A stretch of 64,000 nucleotides of DNA from positions 1-64,000 of the forward strand of contig JAHEFR010000006.1 of NCBI GenBank assembly GCA_024640085.1. Reading direction: 5' to 3'. The notes below the pieces were generated by a model, which was not told where the DNA came from, ran no database searches, and saw only the letters and a list, made by a program, of their open reading frames with translations. Below, one piece after another: positions 52,064-61,648 of the stretch; position 1 is the stretch's first letter, and each line of letters begins with the position of its first letter. The position numbers and the translations under genes were made by a program. Source of the DNA: Gammaproteobacteria bacterium (lineage in GTDB: Bacteria; Pseudomonadota; Gammaproteobacteria; Steroidobacterales; XN24).

Positions 52064-53385
52064 CGGCCGGCCGGCTTCGGGGGCCCGGACCGGCGCCGGC
52101 GGGGCTTCCCGGAGGACGAAGGCGGAGGACCCTTGCGGCCGGAACGGCCGCCCTGGCGCCGGCCGCCCGCGTTCCTGGGCGGACGTTCGCGCCGCGGCGG
52201 CCGCACGATCTCTTCGGCGAGGAGTCCTGGCTCAACTGCCTCGACCGGAATCTGCATGTCGATGAACGCCTCGATGTCGGGGAGTGACATGACGTAATGC
52301 TCGCAGCCGAAACTGATGGCATCGCCCGCGGCGCCGGCTCTCGCCGTCCGGCCTATGCGGTGGACATAGTCCTCGGCGTCCTGCGGCAGGTCGTAGTTGA
52401 TGACGTACTCCACATCCGGGATGTGCAGGCCCCTCGAAGCCACGTCGGTGGCGATGAGCACGGGCAGGGCGCCGCTCTGGAAATCCCTCAACATCGAGAG
52501 CCGTCGGGTCTGGCGGACGTCGCCGGACATGGCCTCAGCCTGCACGCCATTGGCGTTTAGGAAATCCGCCAGCCTCTCCGCCTCGCGCTTGGTGTTGACG
52601 AAAACCATGGTCCGCTTGGCCTGCATCTTCCTCAGCAAGCCTATGAGAAGCGGGATCTTCTCGTTGTTCGACGGGTAGTAGATCCGCTGGCGCACCCGCT
52701 CCGCGGTCACCTTCTCGGCCTCGATCTTGATCAACTGGGGATCGTTCATGTGCTCGTAGGCAAGCTCCAGGACCCGGTAGGACAGGGTCGCCGAGAACAG
52801 CATGTTCAGGCGATCTCCCGCCGGCGGCAGGCGCCGCAGCACGTAACGGATGTCCTTGATGAAGCCGAGGTCGAACATCCGGTCGGCCTCGTCCAGCACC
52901 ATCACCTGGATGGCGCGCAGGCTGAACACCCGCTGCTTGAAGTAGTCGATAATGCGTCCCGGGGTGCCGATGAGGATATCTACGCCCGCTTCGAGGATCC
53001 GCCGCTGCTTCTCGTAATCGGTCCCGCCGAATGCCAGCCCGAGGCTGAATCCCGTGAATTGCCCCAGCAACTCCGCGTCCTTGTGGATCTGCACCGCGAG
53101 TTCGCGGGTGGGCGCGAGCACCAGCATCCTGGGGTCGTTGGTACGGCGCTCCGGTGGCGCCGGATGCCTCAACAGGTAATCGAACGCCGCCACGAGGAAT
53201 GCGGCGGTCTTGCCCGTCCCGGTCTGCGCCTGTCCCGCCACGTCCTTGCCGTCGAGCGCGATTGGCAGAGTGCTGGCCTGGATGGGCGTGCAATGGTCGA
53301 ATCCAGCTTCCTCTATGCCCTGCACCACGCGTTCGTGGAGCGGCAGATCGGCGAACTGCACGTTGCTCAAATGTGATTCAGGCAT
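52060..53385 (-). CDS. rhlB: ATP-dependent RNA helicase RhlB
   Basis: 441-aa DEAD-box helicase. Motifs: Q-motif PIQASTLP, Walker [22 protein letters not shown] ([10 protein letters not shown]), SAT (FSATL), and [10 protein letters not shown] in the second domain. The C-terminal 60 residues are Arg/Gly/Pro-rich ([14 protein letters not shown]...), typical of RhlB for RNA and degradosome contact. It diverges from trxA-rho, the usual proteobacterial arrangement. RhlB unwinds RNA and, in the degradosome, aids mRNA decay. Confidence 0.94.
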   Translation of the reverse strand: MPESHLSNVQFADLPLHERVVQGIEEAGFDHCTPIQASTLPIALDGKDVAGQAQTGTGKTAAFLVAAFDYLLRHPAPPERRTNDPRMLVLAPTRELAVQIHKDAELLGQFTGFSLGLAFGGTDYEKQRRILEAGVDILIGTPGRIIDYFKQRVFSLRAIQVMVLDEADRMFDLGFIKDIRYVLRRLPPAGDRLNMLFSATLSYRVLELAYEHMNDPQLIKIEAEKVTAERVRQRIYYPSNNEKIPLLIGLLRKMQAKRTMVFVNTKREAERLADFLNANGVQAEAMSGDVRQTRRLSMLRDFQSGALPVLIATDVASRGLHIPDVEYVINYDLPQDAEDYVHRIGRTARAGAAGDAISFGCEHYVMSLPDIEAFIDMQIPVEAVEPGLLAEEIVRPPRRERPPRNAGGRRQGGRSGRKGPPPSSSGKPRRRRSGPPKPAGR

Positions 53386-53669
53386 GGTGGCTCAATTTTC
53401 ACCGATAAAGCTGTCATAAAAACTTGAAATTAGCGAGGCAGGCAGTCCACAATAGGCCCCGGGCACACGCCCCGTCCTCGCCTTCCGAGACGCTCTGTCA
53501 CCGAACGAATCCTTGAGAACCCAAGATAGAAGCGGCTAGAGGCTGCGACATTTTGCCTTAACGGGCGTGACGCGTCACATTTTCGATTGACACGACTTGA
53601 CCGTGTTCGCGTTCTTCGCCCCATTCAGGGTTCCGGACCCGCGATCCCGTGTAAACGGAGGTATGTCTA
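53386..53669. promoter_or_regulatory. Divergent rhlB / trxA-rho regulatory region
   Basis: A 284-base intergenic region. It contains a perfect 12-base palindrome GTGACGCGTCAC at 53567-53578, flanked by two ACATTTT repeats (GACATTTTG before and CACATTTTCG after). TTGACA at about 53586 could be a -35, but I see no good -10 at 17 bases. A GGAGG Shine-Dalgarno sits eight bases before the trxA GTG. The left portion is AT-rich and likely holds the rhlB promoter. Confidence 0.5.
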
Positions 53670-53996
53670 GTGAGCGAGCACATCGTCTATACGACTGATG
53701 CCAAATTTATGTCCGACGTACTGGAGTCGGATGTCCCGGTCCTGCTGGATTTCTGGGCGGAATGGTGCGGACCCTGCAAGATGATCGCGCCGATCCTCGA
53801 CGAGGTCGCCCAGGAGTATCGCGGCAAGGTGACGGTGGCGAAACTCAACATCGACGAGAATCCGCTGACGCCCCCCCGATATGGGATCCGCGGCATTCCC
53901 ACCCTGTTGCTGTTCAAAGACGGCACTGTCGAATCTCAGAAGGTGGGGGCGGTCTCGAAGAAACAGCTGACTGATTTTCTGGATGCAAACCTGTGA
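53670..53996 (+). CDS. trxA: Thioredoxin
   Basis: 108-aa thioredoxin. The active site is WAEWCGPCK (Cys33, Cys36), followed by the cis-Pro loop [14 protein letters not shown] start with GGAGG eight bases upstream. TrxA is the general dithiol reductant for ribonucleotide reductase, methionine sulfoxide reductase and PAPS reductase. Its stop shares bases with the rho start (GTGA), a closer arrangement than in E. coli where the two genes are separated. Confidence 0.97.
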   Translation: MSEHIVYTTDAKFMSDVLESDVPVLLDFWAEWCGPCKMIAPILDEVAQEYRGKVTVAKLNIDENPLTPPRYGIRGIPTLLLFKDGTVESQKVGAVSKKQLTDFLDANL

Positions 53997-55438
53997 GGGG
54001 ATACTTGGGTAATACAGCAAGGGGCAATCGCCCCAACAAACCGCCGCGTTCAAAGTCCGGGAATCAGGGCGCGAAGAAGAAGGGGCGTCGCAACAAGCCC
54101 CAGTTCCCATCGGAAGAATTTCCCGATTTCGACGACGTCGAGGTCATCTCCCAGGAGGATCTTGCCAAAAGCAAGAATGCCATGAACCTTACCGAGCTCA
54201 AGAAGCGGCCCGCGGCCGACCTGGTCGACCTGGCCCAGTCCATGGGTCTCGAGAACCTGGCCCGCTCACGGAAGCAGGACATCATCTTCTCCGTTCTGAA
54301 GGCCCACGCGAAGAATGGAGAGGATATCTACGGCGACGGCGTGCTGGAGATCCTGCAGGACGGCTTCGGTTTCCTGCGTTCGGCCGACAGCTCTTTCCTG
54401 GCCGGTCCCGACGACATCTATGTCTCGCCCAGCCAGATCCGGCGTTTCAACCTGCGCACCGGAGACAGCATCTCCGGTCTGATCCGCCCGCCGAAGGACG
54501 GCGAGCGCTACTTCGCCCTGCTGAAGGTCGGAGAGATCAATCTTGATGCGCCGGAGAACGCCCGCAACAAGGTGCTGTTCGAGAACCTGACGCCCTATTT
54601 CCCCACCGAGCGTCTCCGGATGGAGCAGGGGACCGGGAGCACCGAGGACCTGACGGCCAGGATCATCGACATGTGTGCGCCCATCGGCAAGGGTCAGCGG
54701 GGACTGATCGTGTCTCCGCCGAAAGCCGGCAAGACCATGCTGCTGCAGAATATCGCCACTTCCATCGCGGCCAATCATCCGGACTGCTACCTCATGGTCC
54801 TGCTCATCGACGAGCGGCCCGAGGAGGTGACGGAAATGCGGCGCACGGTGCGGGGCGAGGTGGTCAGTTCGACTTTCGACGAGCCCGCCAGCCGCCACGT
54901 CCAGGTGGCCGAGATGGTCATCGAGAAGGCGAAGCGGCTGGTGGAGCACAAGCGGGACGTGGTGATCCTGCTGGATTCGATCACGCGCCTGGCGCGCGCC
55001 TACAACACCGTGGTGCCTTCTTCCGGAAAAGTGCTGACCGGTGGCGTGGACGCCAATGCGTTGCAGCGTCCAAAGCGGTTCTTCGGCGCGGCCAGGAACA
55101 TCGAAGAGGGCGGCAGCCTGACCATCATGGCCACGGCCCTGATCGACACGGGATCGCGGATGGACGACGTCATCTACGAGGAGTTCAAGGGCACCGGCAA
55201 CTCGGAGATCCATCTCGACCGCCGTATCTCGGAGAAGCGCATCTTCCCGGCCATCAACATCAATCGCTCCGGCACCCGCAGGGAAGAGCTGCTGACCAAG
55301 CCCGATGAACTCCAGAAGATGTGGATCCTGCGCAAGTTGCTGCACCCGATGGACGAGCTGGCGGCGATCGAGTTTCTCCTCAGCAAGCTACAGGACACGA
55401 AGACCAACGAGCAGTTCTTCGACTCCATGAAGCGTTAA
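53993..55438 (+). CDS. rho: Transcription termination factor Rho, with 63-residue N-terminal extension
   Basis: 481-aa hexameric RNA helicase. From Met64 (54182) the sequence [19 protein letters not shown] matches the start of E. coli Rho (419 aa), then [29 protein letters not shown] and the RNA-binding domain, Walker [22 protein letters not shown] and the C-terminal [15 protein letters not shown]. The preceding 63 codons stay open and encode a basic then acidic segment ([24 protein letters not shown]). The GTG at 53993 overlaps the trxA stop; an internal start at 54182 would give the E. coli length. The extension may be translated through coupling to trxA. Confidence 0.93.
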   Translation: MRGYLGNTARGNRPNKPPRSKSGNQGAKKKGRRNKPQFPSEEFPDFDDVEVISQEDLAKSKNAMNLTELKKRPAADLVDLAQSMGLENLARSRKQDIIFSVLKAHAKNGEDIYGDGVLEILQDGFGFLRSADSSFLAGPDDIYVSPSQIRRFNLRTGDSISGLIRPPKDGERYFALLKVGEINLDAPENARNKVLFENLTPYFPTERLRMEQGTGSTEDLTARIIDMCAPIGKGQRGLIVSPPKAGKTMLLQNIATSIAANHPDCYLMVLLIDERPEEVTEMRRTVRGEVVSSTFDEPASRHVQVAEMVIEKAKRLVEHKRDVVILLDSITRLARAYNTVVPSSGKVLTGGVDANALQRPKRFFGAARNIEEGGSLTIMATALIDTGSRMDDVIYEEFKGTGNSEIHLDRRISEKRIFPAININRSGTRREELLTKPDELQKMWILRKLLHPMDELAAIEFLLSKLQDTKTNEQFFDSMKR

Positions 55439-55468
55439 CGTCCCCGGGGACGGTCGGAAGATCAGTCG

Positions 55469-56317
55469 GTGACGAGGATTGGGCTGGTAAGCTGCGCGCC
55501 GCTCCCGGAGCCCGACCCTGACGAGCGCCTGCTGCTGGGCGCCTTGACCGGCGCCGGCCTGTCACCGGCGCTGTTGCCGTGGAACGAACCCCGGTCGAAT
55601 CCCAACGGCTTCGACCTCTGCGTGTTGCGCTCCTGCTGGGACTACCACCTCGCCCCGGAGCGGTTCCTCGCATGGATCGGGGAAGCCGCGGCCCGGACCC
55701 GCCTGCTGAATCCGCTCCCCGTGGTGCGCTGGAATATCCACAAGGGCTATCTCCGCGAACTCGAGGCCGCCGGTGTCCCAGTGGTCCCCACCGCCTGGAT
55801 CGGCGCCGGCGACGCGGCCGATCTGGCGAGGCTGATGTCTGCCAGGAGCTGGGCGGACGTGGTCGTGAAACCCGCGATCGGCGCCGGGTCTTACCAGACC
55901 CGCCAGTTCGGGGTGGACGAGGTCCGTCAGGAGGGCAGGGACTTCGTCGGATCCCTGGCCGCGCGGGGCGACGTCATGGTCCAGCCCTTCATGACATCCG
56001 TGTTGACCCGCGGGGAGCGCTCGCTGGTGTGGATCGACGGCGAGTTCACCCACCAGGTGGTCAAGCGGCCCCGTTATCACGGCCAGGACGAGAGTGTCTC
56101 CGGCGCCGAGGCGCCGGATCCGGCGGACGTCCGGATCGCGGAGCAGGCTCTGGGCTGCGTGTCCGGAGAACTCCTGTATGCGAGAGTGGACCTGATCGAG
56201 GACCTCGACGGAGCGCCACTGGTATCGGAACTCGAGCTGATCGAACCGTCGTTATTCCTGTTGCAGCACCCGCCGGCCCTGGAGCGACTGGTGTCGGCCA
56301 TCGCGGGCTGCCTATGA
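55469..56317 (+). CDS. ATP-grasp domain protein
   Basis: 282-aa protein. The N-terminal part (VLRSCWDYHLAPERFLAWI, then NPLPVVRWNIHKGYL) and the ATP-grasp core (DVVVKPAIGAGSYQTRQF, VQPFMTSVLTRGERSLVWIDGEF, DLIEDLDGAPLVSELELIEPSLFL) match a family of short ATP-grasp enzymes related to D-cycloserine-ligase/RimK-like proteins. Such enzymes join carboxylates to amines with ATP. GGAAGA precedes the GTG by seven bases. It sits 30 bases after rho, separated by a 14-base palindrome (55439-55452). Substrate unknown. Confidence 0.82.
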   Translation: MTRIGLVSCAPLPEPDPDERLLLGALTGAGLSPALLPWNEPRSNPNGFDLCVLRSCWDYHLAPERFLAWIGEAAARTRLLNPLPVVRWNIHKGYLRELEAAGVPVVPTAWIGAGDAADLARLMSARSWADVVVKPAIGAGSYQTRQFGVDEVRQEGRDFVGSLAARGDVMVQPFMTSVLTRGERSLVWIDGEFTHQVVKRPRYHGQDESVSGAEAPDPADVRIAEQALGCVSGELLYARVDLIEDLDGAPLVSELELIEPSLFLLQHPPALERLVSAIAGCL

Positions 56318-56411
56318 GACCGCCTCTTGGGTTGCGCGTCGATCCTTCGCGGTTGCACGGGGTTAAGATCGAGTGGCAATGATTCCCATCAGTCTGGCAG
56401 GAGGTCGGGAC

Positions 56412-56813
56412 ATGTCGATAGAAGGCGGTTGTCTGTGTGGTGCCATCCGATACCGGGTGCAGGGCGATCTGGCCCGGTCCGGCAGCTGCCATTGCTCCAT
56501 GTGCCGGAAGGCGCATGGAGCGGCATTCGGGACCTATGCGGAAGTCCCGGAGGGCGGTTTCCGCTGGACCGCCGGCGAGGAGATGGTACGAATCTACGAA
56601 TCGTCCCCCGGTGGTGGCCGGGCATTCTGCCCGCGCTGCGGCTCGACGCTGGGTGCCGTCGATCAGGGCAAGCTGCGGTGGGTGACCCTGGGGACCGTCG
56701 ACGGCGATCCCGGAATCCGGCCGCAGGCGCACATTTTCGTGGCATCGAAAGCCCCATGGGACGACATCAACGATGATCTTCCCTGCTTCGACGAGTATCC
56801 GCCCACGGCCTGA
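56412..56813 (+). CDS. GFA family protein (glutathione-dependent formaldehyde-activating fold)
   Basis: 133-aa zinc protein of the GFA/CENP-V family. Cysteines: C7-x-C9 in GGCLCGAIRY, C26, C28 and C31 in CHCSMCRK, and C73-x2-C76 in FCPRCGS. The ATG at 56412 has AGGAGG seven bases upstream; an ATG 13 codons earlier lacks this. Family members include the glutathione-dependent formaldehyde enzyme Gfa, but most are uncharacterised, so a formaldehyde role is not implied. Confidence 0.88.
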   Translation: MSIEGGCLCGAIRYRVQGDLARSGSCHCSMCRKAHGAAFGTYAEVPEGGFRWTAGEEMVRIYESSPGGGRAFCPRCGSTLGAVDQGKLRWVTLGTVDGDPGIRPQAHIFVASKAPWDDINDDLPCFDEYPPTA

Positions 56814-56840
56814 TGGCCATTTCGCCGGGAGACGCAACCG

Positions 56841-57236
56841 ATGAGCGACCGAGGGGCATTTCGGCAGGCGGTGGAGGCCGGCGACGTGGGCGCGATGATC
56901 GACGCATTCGCCCAGGACGCGGTCCTCAACAGTCCCGTGTCTTTCCGGCCCTTCCGTGGCCGGAAGGCCGTGGGCGCTCTCCTGTATGTATTGATGGAGG
57001 TCTTCGAGGACTTCCGCTATACGGACGAGTACCAGTCGGCAGACGGCGGCAGGGCCCTGCTTTTCGGGGCAAGGGTCGGCGACAGGGAACTACAGGGCGT
57101 CGACCTGCTCAGCTTCGACGCCGACGGGCTGATCAGGGAACTCACGGTGCTGGTGCGTCCCCTGTCCGGGCTGCAGGCGTTGATGGCGGCCGTCGGGCCC
57201 CGCCTCGCGTCCGGCCAGGAAGGATCGGGCGGGTGA
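56841..57236 (+). CDS. Nuclear transport factor 2-like / SnoaL-like protein
   Basis: 131-aa alpha+beta cone protein. The layout of helix 1-2 (FRQAVEAGDVGAMIDAFAQDAVL), NSPVSFRPFRGRKAVGALL, and the final beta-strands (LLSFDADGLIRELTVLVRPLSGLQALMAAVG) match NTF2-like SnoaL_2 proteins. GGGAGA precedes the ATG by eight bases. It follows the GFA gene by 27 bases. Some relatives are isomerases or hydratases, others are ligand-binding; nothing decides here. Confidence 0.78.
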   Translation: MSDRGAFRQAVEAGDVGAMIDAFAQDAVLNSPVSFRPFRGRKAVGALLYVLMEVFEDFRYTDEYQSADGGRALLFGARVGDRELQGVDLLSFDADGLIRELTVLVRPLSGLQALMAAVGPRLASGQEGSGG

Positions 57237-57264
57237 TGATCGCCGCTTCCGAAAGGGTCGCGAC

Positions 57265-57330
57265 TTGAACATCGGAGAGACCCGGGATTACGCCAAGTAC
57301 TGCCTGCTTGAGCTGGAAAAGGATAACTGA
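57265..57330 (+). CDS. Possible tiny ORF (21 aa)
   Basis: TTG start with AAGGG seven bases upstream, encoding MNIGETRDYAKYCLLELEKDN. The composition is protein-like (Tyr, Asn, Lys) in a GC-rich setting. It lies between the NTF2-like gene and the convergent purD. Too short to judge; it could also be the remnant of a longer gene. Confidence 0.15.
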   Translation: MNIGETRDYAKYCLLELEKDN

Positions 57331-57353
57331 CCCGGCGCCCCCGGGCCCGGCGA

Positions 57354-58643
57354 TCAGGTCTCCCGGGCGACCGCCCGGTACCCGATGTCCTTGCGATAGA
57401 ACATCCCGTCCCAGTGGATCCCACGCACCACGTCGTAGGCCACCGCCTGGGCCTGGGATACGTTGGCGCCCAGGCCCACGGCGCAGAGGACCCGGCCACC
57501 GGCCGTGACCACGCGGTCATCTTCGTCAAGGGCCGTACCGGCGTGGAAGACCTTGGCGTCGTCGCGGCCCTCCAAGGCCTCGAGACCACTGATCGGATCA
57601 CCCTTCCTGTAGCTGCCCGGATACCCGCTGGCGGCCAGGACCACGCCCAGGGCTGCTCTGGGGTCCCACTGCACTTCCGCGTCATCGAGGGTCCCGTCGA
57701 GGGCCGCCAGGCAGAGCCCGGGTAGATCGGACCGCAGCCGCATCAGGATCGGCTGCGTCTCCGGGTCTCCGAATCGGCAATTGAATTCGAGCACGGCTGG
57801 CACGTTGTCTGCGGAGATCATCAGCCCGGCGTACAGGAACCCGGTGTAGGGCATGCCTTCGGCAGCCAGGCCCCGGACTGTCGGTCGCATCACTTCGTCC
57901 ATGATCCGGCTGTGGACCGCAGTGGTCACGACCGGGGCCGGCGAGTATGCCCCCATGCCACCGGTGTTGGGCCCTTCGTCGCGGTCGTCCCTGGCCTTGT
58001 GATCCTGGGACGTCGCCAGCGGAAGAATCGTCTCACCTGCCACGATGGCGATGAAGCTTGCTTCCTCGCCCTGCAGGAACTGTTCGACGACGATGCGCGC
58101 CCCTGCGTCGCCGAAGGCATCGTCTTCCAGCATCGATCTGGCTGCCGCCTCCGCTTCCTCGACGGAATGCGCGACGATGACGCCCTTTCCGGCAGCCAGG
58201 CCGTCCGCCTTGACTACCAGCGGGGCCCCCCGTCTGCGAATGTATTCGACCGCCGGCGCCAGTTCCGTGAACTTCTCGTAAGCGGCAGTCGGGATATCGT
58301 GCCGCTTCAGGAAGTCTTTTGTGAAGGCCTTCGACCCCTCGAGCCGGGCGGCTGAGGCTGTCGGCCCAAAGCAGTTCAGTCCGGCGGCGCGGAACCGATC
58401 GGTGATGCCCGCTACCAGGGGTGCTTCGGGGCCAACGATGGTCAGGTCGATTCGGCGCCCGGTCGCGAAACCGACCAGACCGTCAATATCCTCCGCGCCG
58501 ATGGCGACGTTCTCGACCTCCGGCTCCCGGGCGGTTCCCGCGTTGCCCGGCGCCACGTAGACGGTCCGTACCGAGTCCGAACGGGCGCATTGCCAGGCCA
58601 GCGCATGCTCGCGACCGCCCCCGCCGACGACAAGTATCTTCAT
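57354..58643 (-). CDS. purD: Phosphoribosylamine--glycine ligase
   Basis: 429-aa ATP-grasp enzyme forming glycinamide ribonucleotide from phosphoribosylamine and glycine, the second step of purine synthesis. MKILVVGGGGREHALAWQ at the start, VGPEAPLVAG, PLVVKADGLAAGKGVIVA, EEASFIAIV, TGGMGAYSPAP and GFLYAGLMI are all conserved. GGGGAGA precedes the ATG at 58643. It follows purH on the minus strand with a 31-base gap (purHD operon). Confidence 0.97.
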   Translation of the reverse strand: MKILVVGGGGREHALAWQCARSDSVRTVYVAPGNAGTAREPEVENVAIGAEDIDGLVGFATGRRIDLTIVGPEAPLVAGITDRFRAAGLNCFGPTASAARLEGSKAFTKDFLKRHDIPTAAYEKFTELAPAVEYIRRRGAPLVVKADGLAAGKGVIVAHSVEEAEAAARSMLEDDAFGDAGARIVVEQFLQGEEASFIAIVAGETILPLATSQDHKARDDRDEGPNTGGMGAYSPAPVVTTAVHSRIMDEVMRPTVRGLAAEGMPYTGFLYAGLMISADNVPAVLEFNCRFGDPETQPILMRLRSDLPGLCLAALDGTLDDAEVQWDPRAALGVVLAASGYPGSYRKGDPISGLEALEGRDDAKVFHAGTALDEDDRVVTAGGRVLCAVGLGANVSQAQAVAYDVVRGIHWDGMFYRKDIGYRAVARET

Positions 58644-58674
58644 CGTTGTCTCCCCTTCACCGGCGCGGGCCCCT

Positions 58675-60234
58675 TCAGTGTCGGAAATGCCGTGCGCCTG
58701 TGAATGCCATGGCCAGGCCGTGCTCGTCGGCTGCCGCGACGACCTCCTCGTCACGAATGGATCCGCCCGGTTGGATGATCGCCCTGATACCGTGCTCGGC
58801 GCCAGCGTCCACGCCGTCCCGGAACGGGAAGAAGGCATCGGAGGCCATCACCGACCCGGCCACCTGCAGACCTGCGTCGGCGGCCTTGATGGCGGCTATG
58901 CGAGTGCTGTATACGCGACTCATCTGGCCAGCACCAATCCCCACCGTCATCCGATCCCGGGCGAATACGATGGCGTTGGACTTGACGAACTTGACCACCT
59001 TCCAGGCGAACAGCAGGTCGATCATCTCTGCCTCGGTCGGAGCCCGTTTCGTCACGATCCTCAGGTCGTTCCCACTGACGACCAGATCGTCCCGGGTCTG
59101 GACCAGCAGCCCACCGGCCACACGCTTCAGGTCGTCGCCCGGCGGCGGTTCAGACAGGGACGGGACTCGCAGCACCCTGACGTTCTTCTTGGCAGCCAGC
59201 GCCTCTGCCGCCCCGTCGTCCACCTCCGGGGCGACGACTACCTCGACGAACTGCTGTTCGACGATGGCAGCGGCGGTGGTCCGGTCGAGCGGGCGATTGA
59301 ATGCGATGATGCCGCCGAACGCCGAAGTAGGATCGGTGCTGTAGGCCTGCCGATAGGCCTCTCCGATGTCTGTGGCGAGGGCGACCCCGCAGGGATTCGC
59401 ATGCTTGACGATGACGCAGGCAGGCTCGTCGAATTGGCGGACGCATTCGAGCGCGGCGTCCGCATCGGCGATGTTGTTGTAGGAAAGATCCTTGCCCTGA
59501 AGTTGTTCCGCACCGCCGATACCAGGCGCGCCTGGTCCTTCAGCGTAGAAGGCGGCACGCTGATGAGGGTTCTCGCCGTAGCGCAGGTCGAAGCGCTTCT
59601 CAAAGGCCACTGCATAGTCGTGGGGAAAGCCATCGGCCCGCCGGTACTCTTCGCGCCCGTTGAGATAGGCGGCGATGGCGGCGTCGTAAGCCGCGGTGTG
59701 ACCGAAAGCTCTGGCAGCCAGCCTGCGGCGCAGCCCTTCCGGCACTTCGCCCCCGGTCTCCGTCAGGGCTCCGAGAAGCTCCGGGTAGTCCTCGGGATCG
59801 ACCACGACCGCCACGTCGGCGTGATTCTTCGCCGCCGCCCGGATCATGGCAGGTCCGCCGATGTCGATGTTCTCGATCGCATCGTCGATGGTGCAACCGG
59901 GCCGCGCGATCGTTTCCCGGAACGGATAGAGATTGACCACCAGGAGGTCGATGGGCGCCATGCCGTGTTCCGCCATCACCGCGTCGTCGATGCCGCGTCG
60001 ACCGAGAAGCCCGCCGTGGATCGCCGGGTGCAGGGTCTTGACGCGACCGTCCATGACCTCCGGAAAACCGGTGATCTCGGACACCTCAATGACGGGCACG
60101 CCGCTGGCCCGCAGCAGACTGGCGGTGCCGCCGGTGGACAGGATCTGGATGCCTCGAGAGACGAGCGCGCCGGCAAGTTCGGCGACGCCGCGCTTGTCAG
60201 AAACGCTGATCAGCGCCCGCTTGACCGCAGACAT
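58675..60234 (-). CDS. purH: Bifunctional AICAR transformylase / IMP cyclohydrolase
   Basis: 519-aa enzyme for the last two steps of purine synthesis. The N-terminal MGS-like domain has [28 protein letters not shown] and [18 protein letters not shown]; the C-terminal AICARFT domain has [24 protein letters not shown] and the end [11 protein letters not shown]. The ATG at 60234 has GAGGGG seven bases upstream; a TTG one codon earlier is also in frame. Last-but-one gene of the fis-purH-purD block. Confidence 0.97.
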   Translation of the reverse strand: MSAVKRALISVSDKRGVAELAGALVSRGIQILSTGGTASLLRASGVPVIEVSEITGFPEVMDGRVKTLHPAIHGGLLGRRGIDDAVMAEHGMAPIDLLVVNLYPFRETIARPGCTIDDAIENIDIGGPAMIRAAAKNHADVAVVVDPEDYPELLGALTETGGEVPEGLRRRLAARAFGHTAAYDAAIAAYLNGREEYRRADGFPHDYAVAFEKRFDLRYGENPHQRAAFYAEGPGAPGIGGAEQLQGKDLSYNNIADADAALECVRQFDEPACVIVKHANPCGVALATDIGEAYRQAYSTDPTSAFGGIIAFNRPLDRTTAAAIVEQQFVEVVVAPEVDDGAAEALAAKKNVRVLRVPSLSEPPPGDDLKRVAGGLLVQTRDDLVVSGNDLRIVTKRAPTEAEMIDLLFAWKVVKFVKSNAIVFARDRMTVGIGAGQMSRVYSTRIAAIKAADAGLQVAGSVMASDAFFPFRDGVDAGAEHGIRAIIQPGGSIRDEEVVAAADEHGLAMAFTGARHFRH

Positions 60235-60287
60235 CAACCGACCCCTCTATCTGTGCGCGGGCTCCGCCTGCGCGGGCCGCGGCCCGT

Positions 60288-60560
60288 TCAGCCCAGGAGC
60301 CCGTAGGTGCGGAGCTTCTTTCGCAGGGTGCCCCGGTTGATGCCGAGGACCTGCGCCGCCCGGCTCTGATTGCCGCCAGTGTAATGCATGACGGTCTTGA
60401 ACAACGGTGCTTCGACTTCGCTCATGACGAGGGAGTAGAGTTCGTTGGGTTTCTGCCCGTTCAGATTGGCGAAGTAATTACCCAGGGCCTCCTCCGTGAC
60501 TTTGCAGAGCGGCCTGTTCCCCTTGGATACTTCGAAAAGAAAATTGTCCTTGTTGCTCAC
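60288..60560 (-). CDS. fis: DNA-binding protein Fis
   Basis: 90-aa nucleoid protein. The C-terminal helix-turn-helix [28 protein letters not shown] is the Fis signature, and the N-terminal [13 protein letters not shown] the dimerisation helix. Fis bends DNA, activates rRNA and tRNA promoters and shapes nucleoid structure. It lies 20 bases downstream of dusB (dusB-fis, as in enterics), and a terminator-like hairpin sits upstream in the dusB 3' end. A GC palindrome CGGGCCGCGGCCCG at 60273-60286 separates it from purH. Confidence 0.96.
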   Translation of the reverse strand: MSNKDNFLFEVSKGNRPLCKVTEEALGNYFANLNGQKPNELYSLVMSEVEAPLFKTVMHYTGGNQSRAAQVLGINRGTLRKKLRTYGLLG

Positions 60561-60580
60561 GATGCGTGACTTCCCGATGT

Positions 60581-61597
60581 CTATGCTGCCAGCTCTTCTG
60601 TCGGAGTCTGGTCAAAAAAATCTGCGACCAATCGCAGCTGTCTGGCTGCGGTTTCAGCACGCACGGCACCATACCTGAAAGATGCTGTTCCCGGGCGGGC
60701 TTGGCAGTACCAGGAGAGATGCTTGCGGGCCACCCGGACGCCGCTGGACTCGCCATAAAACGAGTAGAGGGTGTCCAAGTGGGCGAGCATGATATCACGT
60801 ACCTCTGCGGCTGTCGGGGGCGCAATTTTCATACCGGTCCGGAGGTAATGGACAACCTCCCGGAAGATCCAGGGGCGCCCCTGGGCGGCCCGACCGATCA
60901 ACAATCCGTCAGCCCCGGTGCGGTCCAGGACGAGGGCGGCTGTCTCAGGGGAATTGATATCACCATTGGCCAAAACCGGTATGGATACCTCGCCTTTGAT
61001 TTGCCCGATGGTCTCGTATTCGGCCTCTCCGTCGAAGCGATCGGCGCGAGTCCGTCCGTGCACGGAGAGAGCGGCGATGCCTGCGTCTTCGGCAATCCTG
61101 GCTATGCGCAGGCCGTTGCGGTTCTCCCGGTCCCAGCCAGTCCGCATCTTGAGCGTCACCGGCACGTCGACGGCCGACACTACCGCCTCCAGAATGGAGG
61201 CCACCAGCGCCTCGTCACGGAGCAGGGCGGACCCGGCTGCCCGGTTGCACACCTTCTTCGCCGGGCAGCCCATATTGATGTCCACCATTCCGGCGCCAAG
61301 GCCGACGCTTCGACGCGCAGCTTCGGCCAACATGCCTGGCTCGCCGCCGGCGATCTGGACGATCACGGGCCCCGGTTCCCCCCTGTGGTCCAGCCGCCGC
61401 CGGGTCTTGCCGGTCTCCCACAGGCTCACGTCCGCGGTGACCATCTCCGAAGGACACAATCCGGCACCGAGGTGACGGCAAAGATGACGGAAGGGCCGAT
61501 CGGTGACCCCGGCCATCGGGGCGAGGCCGATATTGTTGTCGAAGATCAGGTCACCGATGCGCACTGTCTGTGTTTCCGGGACGACGGAGCGAAACAT
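60581..61597 (-). CDS. dusB: tRNA-dihydrouridine synthase B
   Basis: 338-aa flavoenzyme of the Dus family that reduces uridines in the tRNA D-loop. N-terminal [35 protein letters not shown], catalytic Cys in [18 protein letters not shown], and [11 protein letters not shown] plus IPVLANGDI and [10 protein letters not shown] mark DusB. It is cotranscribed with fis, the regular proteobacterial arrangement. Its last codons double as a hairpin plus T7 tract (60614-60637). Confidence 0.95.
   Translation of the reverse strand: MFRSVVPETQTVRIGDLIFDNNIGLAPMAGVTDRPFRHLCRHLGAGLCPSEMVTADVSLWETGKTRRRLDHRGEPGPVIVQIAGGEPGMLAEAARRSVGLGAGMVDINMGCPAKKVCNRAAGSALLRDEALVASILEAVVSAVDVPVTLKMRTGWDRENRNGLRIARIAEDAGIAALSVHGRTRADRFDGEAEYETIGQIKGEVSIPVLANGDINSPETAALVLDRTGADGLLIGRAAQGRPWIFREVVHYLRTGMKIAPPTAAEVRDIMLAHLDTLYSFYGESSGVRVARKHLSWYCQARPGTASFRYGAVRAETAARQLRLVADFFDQTPTEELAA
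60614..60637 (-). terminator. Intrinsic-terminator-like hairpin inside dusB, upstream of fis
   Basis: On the minus strand, CTGCGA-TTGG-TCGCAG is followed by A and seven T residues: a 6-bp stem, a 4-base loop and a U-tract. It is within the last 20 codons of dusB, encoding LRLVADFFD, and ends 54 bases before the fis start. If active, it would attenuate transcription into fis unless translation of dusB covers it. Confidence 0.6.
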
Positions 61598-61648
61598 GGT
61601 ACTGGCAGGTCCATACGGAGTGAAGCGGGTCAGGGTCGGGTCTGCGCG

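Noticed and set aside
58678-60306. Long open frame antisense to purH (542 codons)
   Set aside because: PurH has all conserved motifs on the minus strand; the antisense frame is a GC shadow.
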